Assembly: GCA_038327195.1 (NCBI GenBank)
Contig: JBBQKU010000014.1
Location: forward strand, 29,994 to 93,993
From: UBA4416 sp038327195
GTDB lineage: Bacteria; Bacteroidota; Bacteroidia; B-17B0; Aurantibacillaceae
Direction of reading: 5' to 3'
DNA: 64,000 nt
Positions within the stretch are counted from its first letter, which is position 1; the number at the start of each line of letters is the position of its first letter. The notes under the pieces are model-generated. The model was not told the DNA's origin. It did no database searches and saw nothing but the letters and a program-made list of their open reading frames with translations. The position numbers and the translations under genes are program-made. Of the stretch, positions 14,323-23,830 are shown piece by piece.

Positions 14323-16284
14323 TTATTTTTTCAAAAGTTCTGCCATTTCTACTAATCTAATAAATTCGGCTCTATAACCTTCATCATCTTTTCCTTTTGA
14401 TTCTTTTGCTAATGCAATGATGGTTTTAAAGTTTGAATTCCCTTTAAATTTTGAATCTCTTAATAACATTCCAAATTCAGCCACAGCAATCGAAAATCGA
14501 CAATTTTCAGATGTTTCATCAAATTGATTTTTTTTATCCAAAACAATATGCGTTATTAATTGAGAAGTAGATTCCTTAGGTTCTTTATATCTGAATTTAA
14601 TGGTCATAACTTCGTTACTTTCATTTTCTTTTTGATGTTTTGTTTCTTGATATTTCAAATTATCAATTGAAGCAATTAATTCATCTGAACCAGCAGGAAT
14701 AATTTCATAAATTGCTGTTACTGTATGTCCAGAGCCTAATTCTCCAGCGTCTTTTTTATCGTCATTAAAATCTTCATTATTCAATAAACGATTTTCATAA
14801 CCAACCAAACGGTAACCTTTCACTTTTGATGGATTAAATTCTATTTGCAGTTTTACATCTTTAGCAATAGTTAATAAAGTTCCTCCCATTTCCTTAACTA
14901 ATACTTTTTTTGCTTCTAAAATATTATCGATATAAGCGTAATTTCCATTTCCTTTATCAGCTAATTGTTCCATTTTAGAATCTTTGTAATTACCTGACCC
15001 AAAACCCAACACACTTAAAAACACACCATCTTCTCTTTCTTTTTCAATCAAACGAGTTAATTCACCATCACTACTAACGCCAACGTTAAAATCTCCATCT
15101 GTTGCCAAAATAATTCGGTTATTACCTTTATTTAAAAAGTTTTCTTTAGCTGTTTTGTAAGCTAATAAAATTCCTTCACCACCTGCAGTTGAACCACCTG
15201 CTTCTAATTTTTCTAAAGCATCATAAATTTTTTCTTTATTTTTTCCAGAAGTAGAAGGTAAAACAACACCAGCTGCTCCTGCGTAAACTACAATAGCAAC
15301 ATTGTCTTGTGGACGCATTTGTTCAACTAACAATCTTAATCCTGATTTTAATAAAGGCAGTTTATCTTCTGAATTCATGGAGCCTGAAACATCTAATAAA
15401 AAAACTAAATTATTTGCCGGTAAATTTTCTATTTCAATTTGTTTTCCTTGTAAACCAATATGTATTAATTGATGCCCTTTATTCCATGGACATTCAGTAT
15501 ATTCTGTAGTTATTGAAAATGGTTCATTATTTTTAGGTTTTGGATAATTGTAACTAAAGTAATTAACCATTTCTTCTATTCTGACAGCATCAGCCTGGGG
15601 CAATTGACCTTGAGTTAAAAATCTTCTCACATTGCTATAAGAAGCTTTATCTACATCAATACTAAATGTTGAAAGTGGATCTTTTTTAGAATCTTTAAAT
15701 TCATTATCATAAATTCTGCTGTATTCTTCAGTATTAAAATCTTGATTTGAATTATTATATTGAGACTTATCTTTAGTCTTTTTTTCATGGTAGTAAGAGG
15801 TTGATTTACCAGCAACAGAATTAATATTTTTGGCACCTAAATTTCTATATTCTTCTCTTGTTACAGTATTGCCAGATTTAACATCTTCTGCTATTATTGG
15901 GGTAGCATACTGAACTATTAAAACTTCATCCAAATTCTTTAAATTTGATTTTAACTTAATATTAAATTGTGTTGGTATATTATTTTGAACACTAATTTTT
16001 CTATTTATACTTTTAGCATATCCTAAGTAGGATGAAACTAGTTTATAGCTTCCTGGTTTTAATTTTTTAAAACAATATTCACCATTTAAATCACTTGCAG
16101 TAGTTCCAATTTTTATTGAATCATTTTTAAATAAGGAAACAGATACAAATGGAATTATTTCAGAATTTGAAGAATCAACTATTTTCCCATAAATGGAACA
16201 CGTATTAGTTGAAGTTTTTGGTGCTTGTTGCGCATTACTAAATAAGCTTATTAAGGTAAAAGCTAATAATGAAATTTTTAACAT
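14323..16284 (-). CDS. VWA (YfbK-like) protein with carboxypeptidase-regulatory-like domain
   Basis: The 653-residue product has a signal peptide (about 1-18), a carboxypeptidase-regulatory-like beta-sandwich at about 29-110 (IYGKIVDSSNSEIIPFVSV, NGEYCFKKLKPGSYKL) and a YfbK-type N-terminal block (TFSIDVDKASYSNVRRFL). A von Willebrand A domain follows with an intact MIDAS motif DVSGSM and TDGDFNVG, and a C-terminal YfbK domain. VWA proteins bind ligands through a metal ion. Similar proteins are common in Bacteroidota as exported or outer-membrane-associated proteins, but no specific function is known. It has no obvious operon partners. Confidence 0.8.
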   Translation of the reverse strand: MLKISLLAFTLISLFSNAQQAPKTSTNTCSIYGKIVDSSNSEIIPFVSVSLFKNDSIKIGTTASDLNGEYCFKKLKPGSYKLVSSYLGYAKSINRKISVQNNIPTQFNIKLKSNLKNLDEVLIVQYATPIIAEDVKSGNTVTREEYRNLGAKNINSVAGKSTSYYHEKKTKDKSQYNNSNQDFNTEEYSRIYDNEFKDSKKDPLSTFSIDVDKASYSNVRRFLTQGQLPQADAVRIEEMVNYFSYNYPKPKNNEPFSITTEYTECPWNKGHQLIHIGLQGKQIEIENLPANNLVFLLDVSGSMNSEDKLPLLKSGLRLLVEQMRPQDNVAIVVYAGAAGVVLPSTSGKNKEKIYDALEKLEAGGSTAGGEGILLAYKTAKENFLNKGNNRIILATDGDFNVGVSSDGELTRLIEKEREDGVFLSVLGFGSGNYKDSKMEQLADKGNGNYAYIDNILEAKKVLVKEMGGTLLTIAKDVKLQIEFNPSKVKGYRLVGYENRLLNNEDFNDDKKDAGELGSGHTVTAIYEIIPAGSDELIASIDNLKYQETKHQKENESNEVMTIKFRYKEPKESTSQLITHIVLDKKNQFDETSENCRFSIAVAEFGMLLRDSKFKGNSNFKTIIALAKESKGKDDEGYRAEFIRLVEMAELLKK

Positions 16285-16308
16285 AACTATGGATTTAAAT
16301 GATTAATA

Positions 16309-16337
16309 AATTGCGGGTCTATCATTTAGACGCAATT
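16309..16337. repeat. bulged inverted repeat upstream of the VWA gene
   Basis: AATTGCG-GG-TCTA (16309-16321) pairs with TAGA-CGCAATT (16327-16337) over 11 bp with a GG bulge and a 5-nt loop. It lies in the 120-nt gap between pyrB and the VWA gene, so it could end pyrB transcription or serve as an operator; there is no T-run to support the first. Confidence 0.4.
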
Positions 16338-16404
16338 AATTACTTAATTCCATAAATAGATTAAATTATTTTTTGAAGATTATTAATGAGAGAAATAATT
16401 AATC

Positions 16405-17325
16405 CTATTTTCCAGCCAATAAAAACATAACAGCCATTCGCACAGCTACTCCATTTTCTACTTGGTCTAAAATTATAGATTGACTTCCATCAGCAACATC
16501 GCTTGTAATTTCAACCCCACGATTTATAGGGCCAGGATGCATAATCACAATTTTTTTAGATAAAGAATCTAGCATTGTTTTATTTAAACCATATAACATG
16601 GTGTATTCTCTGATAGAGGGAAAGAACTTAATGTCTTGTCTCTCTAATTGAATGCGTAACATATTTGCAGCATCACACCATTCTAACGTTTTTCTTAAAT
16701 CTGTTTCAACAGTTACGCCTAAACTCTCGATGTATTTAGGAATTAAAGTTTTAGGGCCACACACTTTTACTTGAGCGCCTAATTTTTGTAGACAAAATAT
16801 ATTTGATAAAGCAACTCGTGAGTGAAGTATATCTCCGATAATGGCGATTTTTTTACCTTTTAAATCCCCTAATTTTTCTTGTAGAGAAAATGCATCTAAT
16901 AAAGCTTGTGTTGGATGTTCGTGTGCACCATCACCAGCGTTAATAATTTTTGCTTTAACTTTATTTGATAAATAAACTGCGGCACCAGGACTTGAATGCC
17001 TCATAACAATCATATCAACCTTCATGGCCAAGATGTTGTTCACGGTGTCAGTTAATGTTTCACCTTTTTTTACGGATGACGAAGATGCTGAAAAATTTAC
17101 TGTGTCAGCACTTAAACGTTTTTGAGCCAATTCAAAGGATAAACGAGTTCGGGTAGAATTTTCGAAAAATAAGTTTGCAATGGTTACATCTCTTAACGAT
17201 GGAACTTTTTTTATTGGTCGGTTAATTACTTCCTTAAAGTTTAAAGCGGTATCTAATATTAATTCAATATCAGTTTTAGTGATATCTTTTATTCCTAATA
17301 AATGATTAACGCTTAATTGGCTCAT
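16405..17325 (-). CDS. pyrB: aspartate carbamoyltransferase catalytic subunit
   Basis: The 306-residue product has the carbamoyl-phosphate motif FFENSTRTR at 53-61, a SSSVKKGE loop, the HPTQALLDAFSL block and HPGPINRGVE near the C-terminus. It joins carbamoyl phosphate and aspartate to form carbamoyl aspartate in pyrimidine synthesis. No pyrI regulatory chain is nearby, which fits an unregulated trimer. It is the last gene of a minus-strand run purA-pyrR-dinB-pyrB, four bases after the DinB-like gene. Confidence 0.95.
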   Translation of the reverse strand: MSQLSVNHLLGIKDITKTDIELILDTALNFKEVINRPIKKVPSLRDVTIANLFFENSTRTRLSFELAQKRLSADTVNFSASSSSVKKGETLTDTVNNILAMKVDMIVMRHSSPGAAVYLSNKVKAKIINAGDGAHEHPTQALLDAFSLQEKLGDLKGKKIAIIGDILHSRVALSNIFCLQKLGAQVKVCGPKTLIPKYIESLGVTVETDLRKTLEWCDAANMLRIQLERQDIKFFPSIREYTMLYGLNKTMLDSLSKKIVIMHPGPINRGVEITSDVADGSQSIILDQVENGVAVRMAVMFLLAGK

Positions 17326-17329
17326 GGTT

Positions 17330-17836
17330 TTATAAATATCTTTCTTTAATAATGTTTACATGATGTTGAGCGTGTCCGCACATAAAATAACCTAATGCTA
17401 AAACACTAACTTCTCCAGCTCCTGTTTTACCTTTTAGCACTAATTCTTTTTCAGATAATTGCTTGAATAATAAAATATTAGATAATCTAATTGAATCAAA
17501 CTCATCAACTAACATTTGCATATTTGTATTACTTAAATTTGCATTTTTAGCATATAAATTTTCATCAAAACTTAAAGGTTGTTGGTTATCACCTCTTGCA
17601 AATCGTAATGCTCTATATCCTAAAATTCGTTCAGTATCTACTATATGATTAATCACTTGTTTAACAGTCCATTTACCTTCATCATAAAAATACGTTTGTT
17701 TTAGTCTAGGAATTTCTTCGATAAAATCTAAAACAGATTGGTGATTTGTTTTTAAGGCAGAAATAACATCACCTTCTTCAATTAGACTTATATATTTTTC
17801 AAAATATTCAGGATAATCTTTTTTATTTGGTCTCAT
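17330..17836 (-). CDS. DinB-superfamily protein
   Basis: I chose the ATG at 17836, one base after the pyrR stop, rather than a TTG at 17848 that would overlap it; this gives 168 residues. The sequence is a four-helix DinB-like protein with metal-binding histidines in VKQVINHIVDTER and GHAQHHVNIIKE. Relatives include mycothiol- and bacillithiol-dependent transferases and damage-inducible proteins; the substrate is unknown. Its position between pyrR and pyrB is unusual, but the one-base and four-base spacings show it belongs to the same transcript. Confidence 0.75.
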   Translation of the reverse strand: MRPNKKDYPEYFEKYISLIEEGDVISALKTNHQSVLDFIEEIPRLKQTYFYDEGKWTVKQVINHIVDTERILGYRALRFARGDNQQPLSFDENLYAKNANLSNTNMQMLVDEFDSIRLSNILLFKQLSEKELVLKGKTGAGEVSVLALGYFMCGHAQHHVNIIKERYL

Positions 17837-17837
17837 T

Positions 17838-18368
17838 TTATTTATCAATAAGGGTTACACAATCTTTTCCGTCTGTTTCTTTCCAGTCCACTTTCACATT
17901 TTGGGATTGAATAGAATCAATAATTAATCCAGTATATTTTGCTTGAATAGGAACATGTCGACTAAATCGTCTATCAACTAAAACAAGAAGTTCTACATCA
18001 TCAGGTCTTCCAAACGCTAACATGGCGTCTAAGCCAGCGCGAATAGTTCTTCCTGTATATAAAACATCATCAACTAAAATGACATTTTTATCTTCAATTA
18101 TGAAATCGATATTTGTTTTATTTGGTTTTAATTCTTTTTTACGAAAATCGTCACGATAAAATGTAATATCTAAATCACCACAATTAATTTTTGTTTTTAA
18201 AATTTTTTCGAGTAAAACATGCAATCGATGAGCTAAATAAATGCCTCGTGGTTGTAGTCCAATAATAACTGAATTACTAAAATCGTTGTGAACTTCTATT
18301 AATTGATAGCAAAGGCGAGTAAGAGTAACTTCTAATTGTTTATTTTCTAATAGAACTCTTGGTTTCAC
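17838..18368 (-). CDS. pyrR: PyrR, pyrimidine operon regulator / uracil phosphoribosyltransferase
   Basis: The PRPP-binding motif NVILVDDVLYTGRTIRA and the N-terminal VLLENKQLEVTLTRLCYQLIE identify PyrR. The start is doubtful: the frame is open to an ATG at 18509 inside purA and has an ATG at 18455 in a hairpin loop, but a GTG at 18368 gives 176 residues beginning VKPRVLLENKQ, the usual family length and start, so I prefer it. In Bacillus PyrR binds pyr mRNA with UMP to cause attenuation; in Bacteroidota it lies next to pyrB, as here, and may regulate it. No anti-terminator structure is visible in this run. Confidence 0.85.
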   Translation of the reverse strand: MKPRVLLENKQLEVTLTRLCYQLIEVHNDFSNSVIIGLQPRGIYLAHRLHVLLEKILKTKINCGDLDITFYRDDFRKKELKPNKTNIDFIIEDKNVILVDDVLYTGRTIRAGLDAMLAFGRPDDVELLVLVDRRFSRHVPIQAKYTGLIIDSIQSQNVKVDWKETDGKDCVTLIDK

Positions 18369-18443
18369 AGATTTTAATTTTTTAAAAGTAATTATTTTTT
18401 TTAAATCTAAGAAATATAATTTATTACCAGTTAATTTATACCC

Positions 18444-18470
18444 ATCTTCCACCATTTTCAGGTGGAAGAT
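18444..18470. repeat. perfect 10-bp hairpin after purA
   Basis: ATCTTCCACC (18444-18453) and GGTGGAAGAT (18461-18470) form a perfect stem with a 7-nt loop, 4 nt after the purA stop. On the minus strand no T-run follows, so it is not a plain terminator. An in-frame ATG of the pyrR frame is partly in the loop. Confidence 0.6.
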
Positions 18471-18474
18471 TTGG

Positions 18475-19743
18475 TTACATAAATATTGTTTGTGTTCTGT
18501 CTGGGCCAATAGAAGTGATGCTAATTGGCACCTCTACTAATTTTTCGATGTATTTAATATAATCTATTAATTCTTTTGGTAATTCGCTTTTTTGAGTCAT
18601 TTTAGTTAAATCAACGTTCCAACCCTTTACAGTTTCGTATACTGGCGTAACGTCGCTAGGCTCAATACTGTATGGTAAATAATCAATTTTTTCACCTTTA
18701 TGCATGTAATGCGTACAAATTTCTAATGTATCGAAATCAGATAAAATATCTGCTTTCATCATCATTAATTCGGTTACACCATTAATAGCAATTGCATATT
18801 TTAAAGCTGGAATATCTAACCATCCACAACGGCGTGGGCGACCCGTAGTAGCACCAAACTCACGACCAATTTGACGCATCTTCTCCCCTACTTCATTATC
18901 TAATTCAGTTGGAAATGGTCCACTACCAACGCGTGTACAATAAGCTTTAAAAATACCAATTACATTACCAATGCGATTTGGGGCAATACCTAATCCGTTA
19001 CAAGCACCTGCACAAATTGTGTTTGATGAAGTAACAAAAGGATAAGATCCAAAATCAATATCTAATAAAGAACCTTGAGCGCCTTCTGCTAATATTTTTT
19101 TTCCTTTTTTAATAGCATCATTAATAAAATGTTCACTATCAATAAAAGTTAAGTTCTTTAATTCTTCAATCGCTGCAAACCAAGCTGGTTCTAATTCAGC
19201 AAGGTTATATTCAAATTTATGAAATTCTAAAATTTGTTTATGTTTTTCAACCAATGCATTATATTTCTCTCTAAAATTAGCTCCTTCAATATCACCAATA
19301 CGTAATCCATTACGTCCAGTTTTATCCATATAAGTTGGTCCAATACCTTTTAAAGTTGAACCAATTTTATCTTTTCCTTTAGACGCTTCACTAGCTGCAT
19401 CAATTAAACGATGAGTTGGTAAAATTAAATGGGCACGTTTACTAATCACTAATTTTTTGCTAACATCAACACCCATTCCAACTAAAGCATCAATTTCTTT
19501 TTTGAAAATTACAGGATCTATTACAACACCATTACCAACTACATTTAAAGCTGTAGGATGAAAAATACCACTTGGAATTGTATGCAAAACGTGTTTTATA
19601 CCGTTAAATTCAAGTGTATGGCCAGCATTTGGTCCACCTTGAAAACGAGCAATAATGTCGTATTTAGGAGTTAATACGTCAACAATTTTACCTTTTCCTT
19701 CATCGCCCCATTGAAGGCCTAATAATACGTCTGCTTTATTCAT
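18475..19743 (-). CDS. purA: adenylosuccinate synthetase
   Basis: The 422-residue protein opens with LGLQWGDEGKGKIVDVL (P-loop GDEGKGK at 13-19), has GGPNAGHTLEFNG, GTT-type GSTLKGIGPTYMDKTGR, the AEGAQGSLLDIDFGSYPFVTSSN block and the C-terminal SIGPDRTQTI guanine-contact motif. It converts IMP and aspartate to adenylosuccinate with GTP, the first committed step to AMP. Its neighbours on the same strand are pyr genes downstream and a fur/relA group upstream, an order that recurs in flavobacteria apart from the two extra genes here. Confidence 0.97.
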   Translation of the reverse strand: MNKADVLLGLQWGDEGKGKIVDVLTPKYDIIARFQGGPNAGHTLEFNGIKHVLHTIPSGIFHPTALNVVGNGVVIDPVIFKKEIDALVGMGVDVSKKLVISKRAHLILPTHRLIDAASEASKGKDKIGSTLKGIGPTYMDKTGRNGLRIGDIEGANFREKYNALVEKHKQILEFHKFEYNLAELEPAWFAAIEELKNLTFIDSEHFINDAIKKGKKILAEGAQGSLLDIDFGSYPFVTSSNTICAGACNGLGIAPNRIGNVIGIFKAYCTRVGSGPFPTELDNEVGEKMRQIGREFGATTGRPRRCGWLDIPALKYAIAINGVTELMMMKADILSDFDTLEICTHYMHKGEKIDYLPYSIEPSDVTPVYETVKGWNVDLTKMTQKSELPKELIDYIKYIEKLVEVPISITSIGPDRTQTIFM

Positions 19744-19779
19744 TATTTTTAGTGCTTATTGTTTTGTTTTGAAAGCCTT

Positions 19780-19787
19780 CAAATTTA
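19780..19787 (-). promoter_or_regulatory. -7 box of a probable purA promoter
   Basis: The minus strand reads TAAATTTG, a full match to TAnnTTTG, about 36 nt before the purA ATG. No TTG lies exactly 19-21 nt upstream. Confidence 0.4.
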
Positions 19788-19849
19788 CAATTAACCTTAA
19801 ATAAACTGGAAATAACAAATTAACAATTAGGGAATTTTTGAACAAATAA

Positions 19850-20662
19850 TTAAAATAAATAGGTTATACCCAATTGTATTTTATAATAAACAAATTGTAC
19901 TACTTTTTTTGGATCATTTGGTTTGTTAACATTCATTTTTTTATTAGTTAGCTCCCAATTTATAAATGGCATTACTTTTTTTATTTTAAATCCTAACCCG
20001 TTACTATAAAAAAAACTATAGGTAAAAGATTGGAATAGCTTATCTTCATAATATTGCGGATTTGTTTGCCTATTACAAGTATACCAACCTTCTGGATTTG
20101 TAGCGGTAACGTATGCTAAGCTTTGACAGAGTCCAGATGTGTGTTCTACCGTATTATAATTATATACTTGATTAGATGTGAAATTTTGATTAAGGTAACA
20201 CCCAAATTTATTAGTAATTACAAGATTCTTAAAAAAAATATGATAAGTTATTTGTGGCAAAATGCTTAAAGAATATAGCTTATAATTAAAATAATTTTGA
20301 CTGTAAACTAAATAACCGCTTGAAGTATGATAATTATATAAAGAATGATTACCTAAATAATGCGATATATTATATTGGTCAAAATTTAAACCTAAGCCAA
20401 TATATAAAGCATGTGGCGTTTTATTATTTTTAGTAATTAAATAATTATAATTAGAAGATATTGAATAATTAAGTTTCAAATCATATTCATTTACTATTAC
20501 ACTACTATTCCCATATTCTACCCATTTAAAATAACCATTTACCATTTTATTATGGTTATACATTACATCTAGCATAAAAATAGGGAAACGTTTTAAGCTA
20601 TCCGAAGCACTCATAAACAGAGGAACTAAACTATTTAAGGCTATTAAATAAAAACATTTCAT
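19850..20662 (-). CDS. outer-membrane beta-barrel-like hypothetical protein
   Basis: The 270-residue product has a probable signal peptide (about 1-19) and is very rich in Tyr, Asn and Ser, with alternating strands (YNYLITKN, ALYIGLGLNFDQY, YSLSILPQITYHIFF) that end in YKIQLGITYLF, a terminal aromatic strand typical of outer-membrane beta-barrels. No family is recognised. It lies between purA and the STAS gene on the same strand but with its own gaps of about 40 and 100 nt. Confidence 0.55.
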   Translation of the reverse strand: MKCFYLIALNSLVPLFMSASDSLKRFPIFMLDVMYNHNKMVNGYFKWVEYGNSSVIVNEYDLKLNYSISSNYNYLITKNNKTPHALYIGLGLNFDQYNISHYLGNHSLYNYHTSSGYLVYSQNYFNYKLYSLSILPQITYHIFFKNLVITNKFGCYLNQNFTSNQVYNYNTVEHTSGLCQSLAYVTATNPEGWYTCNRQTNPQYYEDKLFQSFTYSFFYSNGLGFKIKKVMPFINWELTNKKMNVNKPNDPKKVVQFVYYKIQLGITYLF

Positions 20663-20701
20663 TTGTTTATTATTATGTAAAAAAATAGTTTACTGAAAAA
20701 A

Positions 20702-21046
20702 TTAACTCAACATTTTAATCGCTTCATCTTTCGTTTCAGCAACTTTGAATAGTGTATTTAATTTTGTGATAATTAAAAGTTCAGTAATTTTTTTATTAAC
20801 GTTATAAATAACACTTTCTCCGCCGTTATTTCTAGTTTTAGTCAATAATTGAATAAGAACATTTAACCCACTACTATTCATATATTTCAAATCTTTGATA
20901 TCAATAATCAATTTATTATTACCAGCCTCAACAAGTTCATCAACAGCATTTAATACTGGAGTTGCTTGATTTTTATCAATTAATTCGCCACTAAGTGTTA
21001 ATATGTTAATGTCGTTTTCTTCGGATATATTAAAATCTAATACCAT
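20702..21046 (-). CDS. STAS-domain anti-sigma factor antagonist-like protein
   Basis: A complete 114-residue single STAS domain with strands ILTLSGELID and KLIIDIKDLKYMNSSGLNVLI. Ser58 in the NSSG turn matches the phosphorylated serine of SpoIIAA/RsbV. Such proteins bind an anti-sigma kinase when unphosphorylated. No kinase or phosphatase partner lies in the window, so the signalling partner is unknown; it is 21 nt downstream of the fur gene and probably cotranscribed. Confidence 0.8.
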   Translation of the reverse strand: MVLDFNISEENDINILTLSGELIDKNQATPVLNAVDELVEAGNNKLIIDIKDLKYMNSSGLNVLIQLLTKTRNNGGESVIYNVNKKITELLIITKLNTLFKVAETKDEAIKMLS

Positions 21047-21067
21047 TATTTATTTTTTTGAAACTGT

Positions 21068-21544
21068 TTAAATTTTATTTTTTTTATGTTCACAAACACC
21101 ATGCTCTTTTAAATTTCTGCACTTTGCAAAAAAGTTAAGAGAATGATGGAATACATCGAAGTTAAGCATATCTTCTGCCATTTTTTGTATTTGCATGATA
21201 CGAGGATCACAAAATTCGAAAACCTTTTCGCAATCACTGCATATTAAATGGTCGTGTTGTTTGAATTTATAAGCTTTTTCAAATTGAGCTAAGTTTTTTC
21301 CAAATTGGTGTTTTGTAACTAAACCAGCATCTAAAAGTAGCTCAATATTGTTGTACAGTGTAGCTCTACTAACGCGGTATTTTTTATTTTTCATCATCAC
21401 ATAAAGCCCTTCGATATCGAAATGCCCATCATGTGAATAAATTTCATTAAGTATAGCAAAGCGCTCTGATGTTTTACGGTGTTTATTTTTTTCAAGATAA
21501 TCCGTTAAAATTTTTGCGACTGCTTCTTTTGTTTCGTTAGTCAT
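21068..21544 (-). CDS. Fur-family metal-responsive transcriptional regulator
   Basis: The 158-residue protein has a winged-helix domain (KTSERFAILNEIY, YRVSRATLYNNIELLLDAGLV with the typical R-A-T-x-Y recognition helix) and a C-terminal dimerisation domain with structural-zinc cysteines C102-x2-C105 and C142-x8-C151. The HDHLIC block carries metal-sensing histidines. The regulated metal or peroxide signal (Fur, Zur, PerR) cannot be settled from motifs. It lies 8 nt after relA/spoT, an order seen in flavobacteria. Confidence 0.9.
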   Translation of the reverse strand: MTNETKEAVAKILTDYLEKNKHRKTSERFAILNEIYSHDGHFDIEGLYVMMKNKKYRVSRATLYNNIELLLDAGLVTKHQFGKNLAQFEKAYKFKQHDHLICSDCEKVFEFCDPRIMQIQKMAEDMLNFDVFHHSLNFFAKCRNLKEHGVCEHKKNKI

Positions 21545-21552
21545 TTTGTGTA

Positions 21553-23751
21553 TTAATTTGTATCAATTCGAGTTACATTAGTAACACCTTTTACTTTTTT
21601 CATGCTTTCAATCAAATGATTTAAATGTTTGGCATCATGAACAAACACCATAATTGTTCCTTCAAATATACCATCTTCTGTGTCAAATTTAATGGAACGC
21701 ATATTAATATTTAATTGGCTTGAAATTACTTTTGTAATATTATTAACTAATCCCATTTCATCGGTACCCATAATTTTTATACCAGCCAAAAATGAAATTA
21801 AATGATCATTATTCCATTTTGCTTTAACAACTCTATAAGCATAATTAGAAAGTAATTTAACAGCATTTGGACAATTTACTCGATGTATTTTAATTCCTTC
21901 ATTAACAGTTACAAAACCAAAAACATCATCACCAGGTATTGGAGAACAACAAGCAGAAAGACCATAATCTAACTTTTGCATATCATCACCAATTACTAAC
22001 ATATCAGAACTACCTCTAACAGTTGTTACTAACTCTTCAATTTTATTTTCTTTCTTTTTTGGTTTGTATTTTTCTGGATGAAGTTTAAAATCAACAAATT
22101 CTTTAATTTCTTTAAGATCTACATTTCCAAGAGCGCTTCTGTAAAAAAGTTCAGAAGACGAAGGTAATTTTAAAAATGTAACAAATTCGTTCACATTTTG
22201 AAGTGTGTAATCTAATTTACATTTATAAAATTTCTTTTCTAAAATTCCTTTTCCATCTTCTGACGTACGTCTTCTATTTTCTTTTAAAGCACTTTTTATT
22301 TTAGATTTTGCACGTGCAGTTACAACATAATTAATCCAATCATCTTTAGGAACTTGTTTGGATGAAGTTAAAATTTCAACTTGTTCACCACTTTTTAACT
22401 GATAACTTAATGGAACTAACTTATGATTTACTTTAGCACCAATGCACTGTTCGCCAACTTTAGTATGTATTTCAAAGGCAAAATCTAGGGCTGTAGCAGT
22501 TGATGGCAAATTTTTCATTTCACCTTTTGGTGTAAATACAAAAATCTCGTCAGCAAATAAATTGAGTTTAAAATCATCGATAAATTCAAGAGCATTTGGA
22601 TCAGGATTATCCAACATTTCTCTAATGCGACGCAACCAAATTTCTAAATTATTTTCTTTTTCTACAGCGGCCTCTTTGTATTTCCAGTGAGCAGCATAAC
22701 CCATTTCAGCAAGTTCGTCCATACGAGTTGTACGAATTTGAACTTCAACCCACTTACCTTCGGGGCCCATTACTGTAGTGTGCAAACTTTCGTATCCATT
22801 ACTTTTTGGAGTTGAAATCCAATCGCGTAACCGATCAGGATTTGGATGATAAAAATCTGTAATGATTGAATATATCTTCCAACAATCCGCTTTTTCTCTA
22901 TCTAAAGGCGAATCAATAACAATTCGTATGGCAAACAAATCATATATCTCTTCAAATAAAACACCTTTGTTTTTAATTTTATTGTAAATGGAATAAATTG
23001 ATTTTGGGCGACCAAATATTTTAAATTTAAAACCTTGTTCTTTTAAAATATCATTAATTGGATCAATAAAATTTTTAATGAATTTTTTCCGAACTGGTTC
23101 TGTTTCAGCTAATTTTTTAGTTACCTCATTAAACCAATCTTCATCTGTATATTTTAATCCTAGATCTTCTAGTTCAGATTTAATTGTATTTAAGCCTAAA
23201 CGGTGAGCTAAAGGTGCATATAAATATAAAGTCTCACCTGCAATTTTCATTTGCTTATCACGTTTCATGTGATCGAGCGTACGCATATTATGAAGTCTAT
23301 CTGCTAATTTGATTAAGATTACTCGAACATCCTCAGAAAGCGTCAATAACATTTTCCTAAAATTCTCTGCTTGTATCGAAGATGTTTGATCAAAGACACC
23401 TGAAATTTTTGTAAGCCCATCAATGATTTGACAAACTTTATCTCCAAACATACCCTTGATATCATCAAGAGTCATATCAGTATCTTCAACGGTATCGTGT
23501 AATAATGCGCAAACAATAGCTGTTGTACCAAGACCAATTTCTTCGGCGCAAATTTGAGCAACAGCAATTGGGTGATAAATGTATGGCTCGCCGGATTTGC
23601 GACGCATTTCTTTATGAGCATTTACTGAAACTTCAAAAGCTTTACGAATAATTTCCTTATCACCTGGTTCAAGGCGACGTTTACAAGCATTTATTAAATT
23701 TTTATACCTACTTAAAATTTCTTTTTTTTCGGCAACTAAATCAATTTCCAT
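21553..23751 (-). CDS. bifunctional (p)ppGpp synthetase/hydrolase RelA/SpoT
   Basis: I start at the ATG at 23751 (732 residues) rather than a TTG seven codons upstream. Domains in order: HD hydrolase with intact HDTVED (His85-Asp86), the synthetase domain with FKIFGRPKSIYSIYNKIKNK and GYESLHTTVMG, a TGS domain (DEIFVFTPKGEMKNLPSTAT), a helical/CC region with SACCSPIPGDDVFGFVT and a C-terminal ACT domain. Intact HD residues suggest both synthesis and hydrolysis of (p)ppGpp, as in the single long RSH of most Bacteroidota. It heads the rel-fur-STAS operon. Confidence 0.95.
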   Translation of the reverse strand: MEIDLVAEKKEILSRYKNLINACKRRLEPGDKEIIRKAFEVSVNAHKEMRRKSGEPYIYHPIAVAQICAEEIGLGTTAIVCALLHDTVEDTDMTLDDIKGMFGDKVCQIIDGLTKISGVFDQTSSIQAENFRKMLLTLSEDVRVILIKLADRLHNMRTLDHMKRDKQMKIAGETLYLYAPLAHRLGLNTIKSELEDLGLKYTDEDWFNEVTKKLAETEPVRKKFIKNFIDPINDILKEQGFKFKIFGRPKSIYSIYNKIKNKGVLFEEIYDLFAIRIVIDSPLDREKADCWKIYSIITDFYHPNPDRLRDWISTPKSNGYESLHTTVMGPEGKWVEVQIRTTRMDELAEMGYAAHWKYKEAAVEKENNLEIWLRRIREMLDNPDPNALEFIDDFKLNLFADEIFVFTPKGEMKNLPSTATALDFAFEIHTKVGEQCIGAKVNHKLVPLSYQLKSGEQVEILTSSKQVPKDDWINYVVTARAKSKIKSALKENRRRTSEDGKGILEKKFYKCKLDYTLQNVNEFVTFLKLPSSSELFYRSALGNVDLKEIKEFVDFKLHPEKYKPKKKENKIEELVTTVRGSSDMLVIGDDMQKLDYGLSACCSPIPGDDVFGFVTVNEGIKIHRVNCPNAVKLLSNYAYRVVKAKWNNDHLISFLAGIKIMGTDEMGLVNNITKVISSQLNINMRSIKFDTEDGIFEGTIMVFVHDAKHLNHLIESMKKVKGVTNVTRIDTN

Positions 23752-23830
23752 AGTATAGTTCTGTGTATGCAATGTAAGATTTAAAATTCAAAATATAAAT
23801 AGCAGTTTGCTATAAGTTGTTGGTAGTAGG

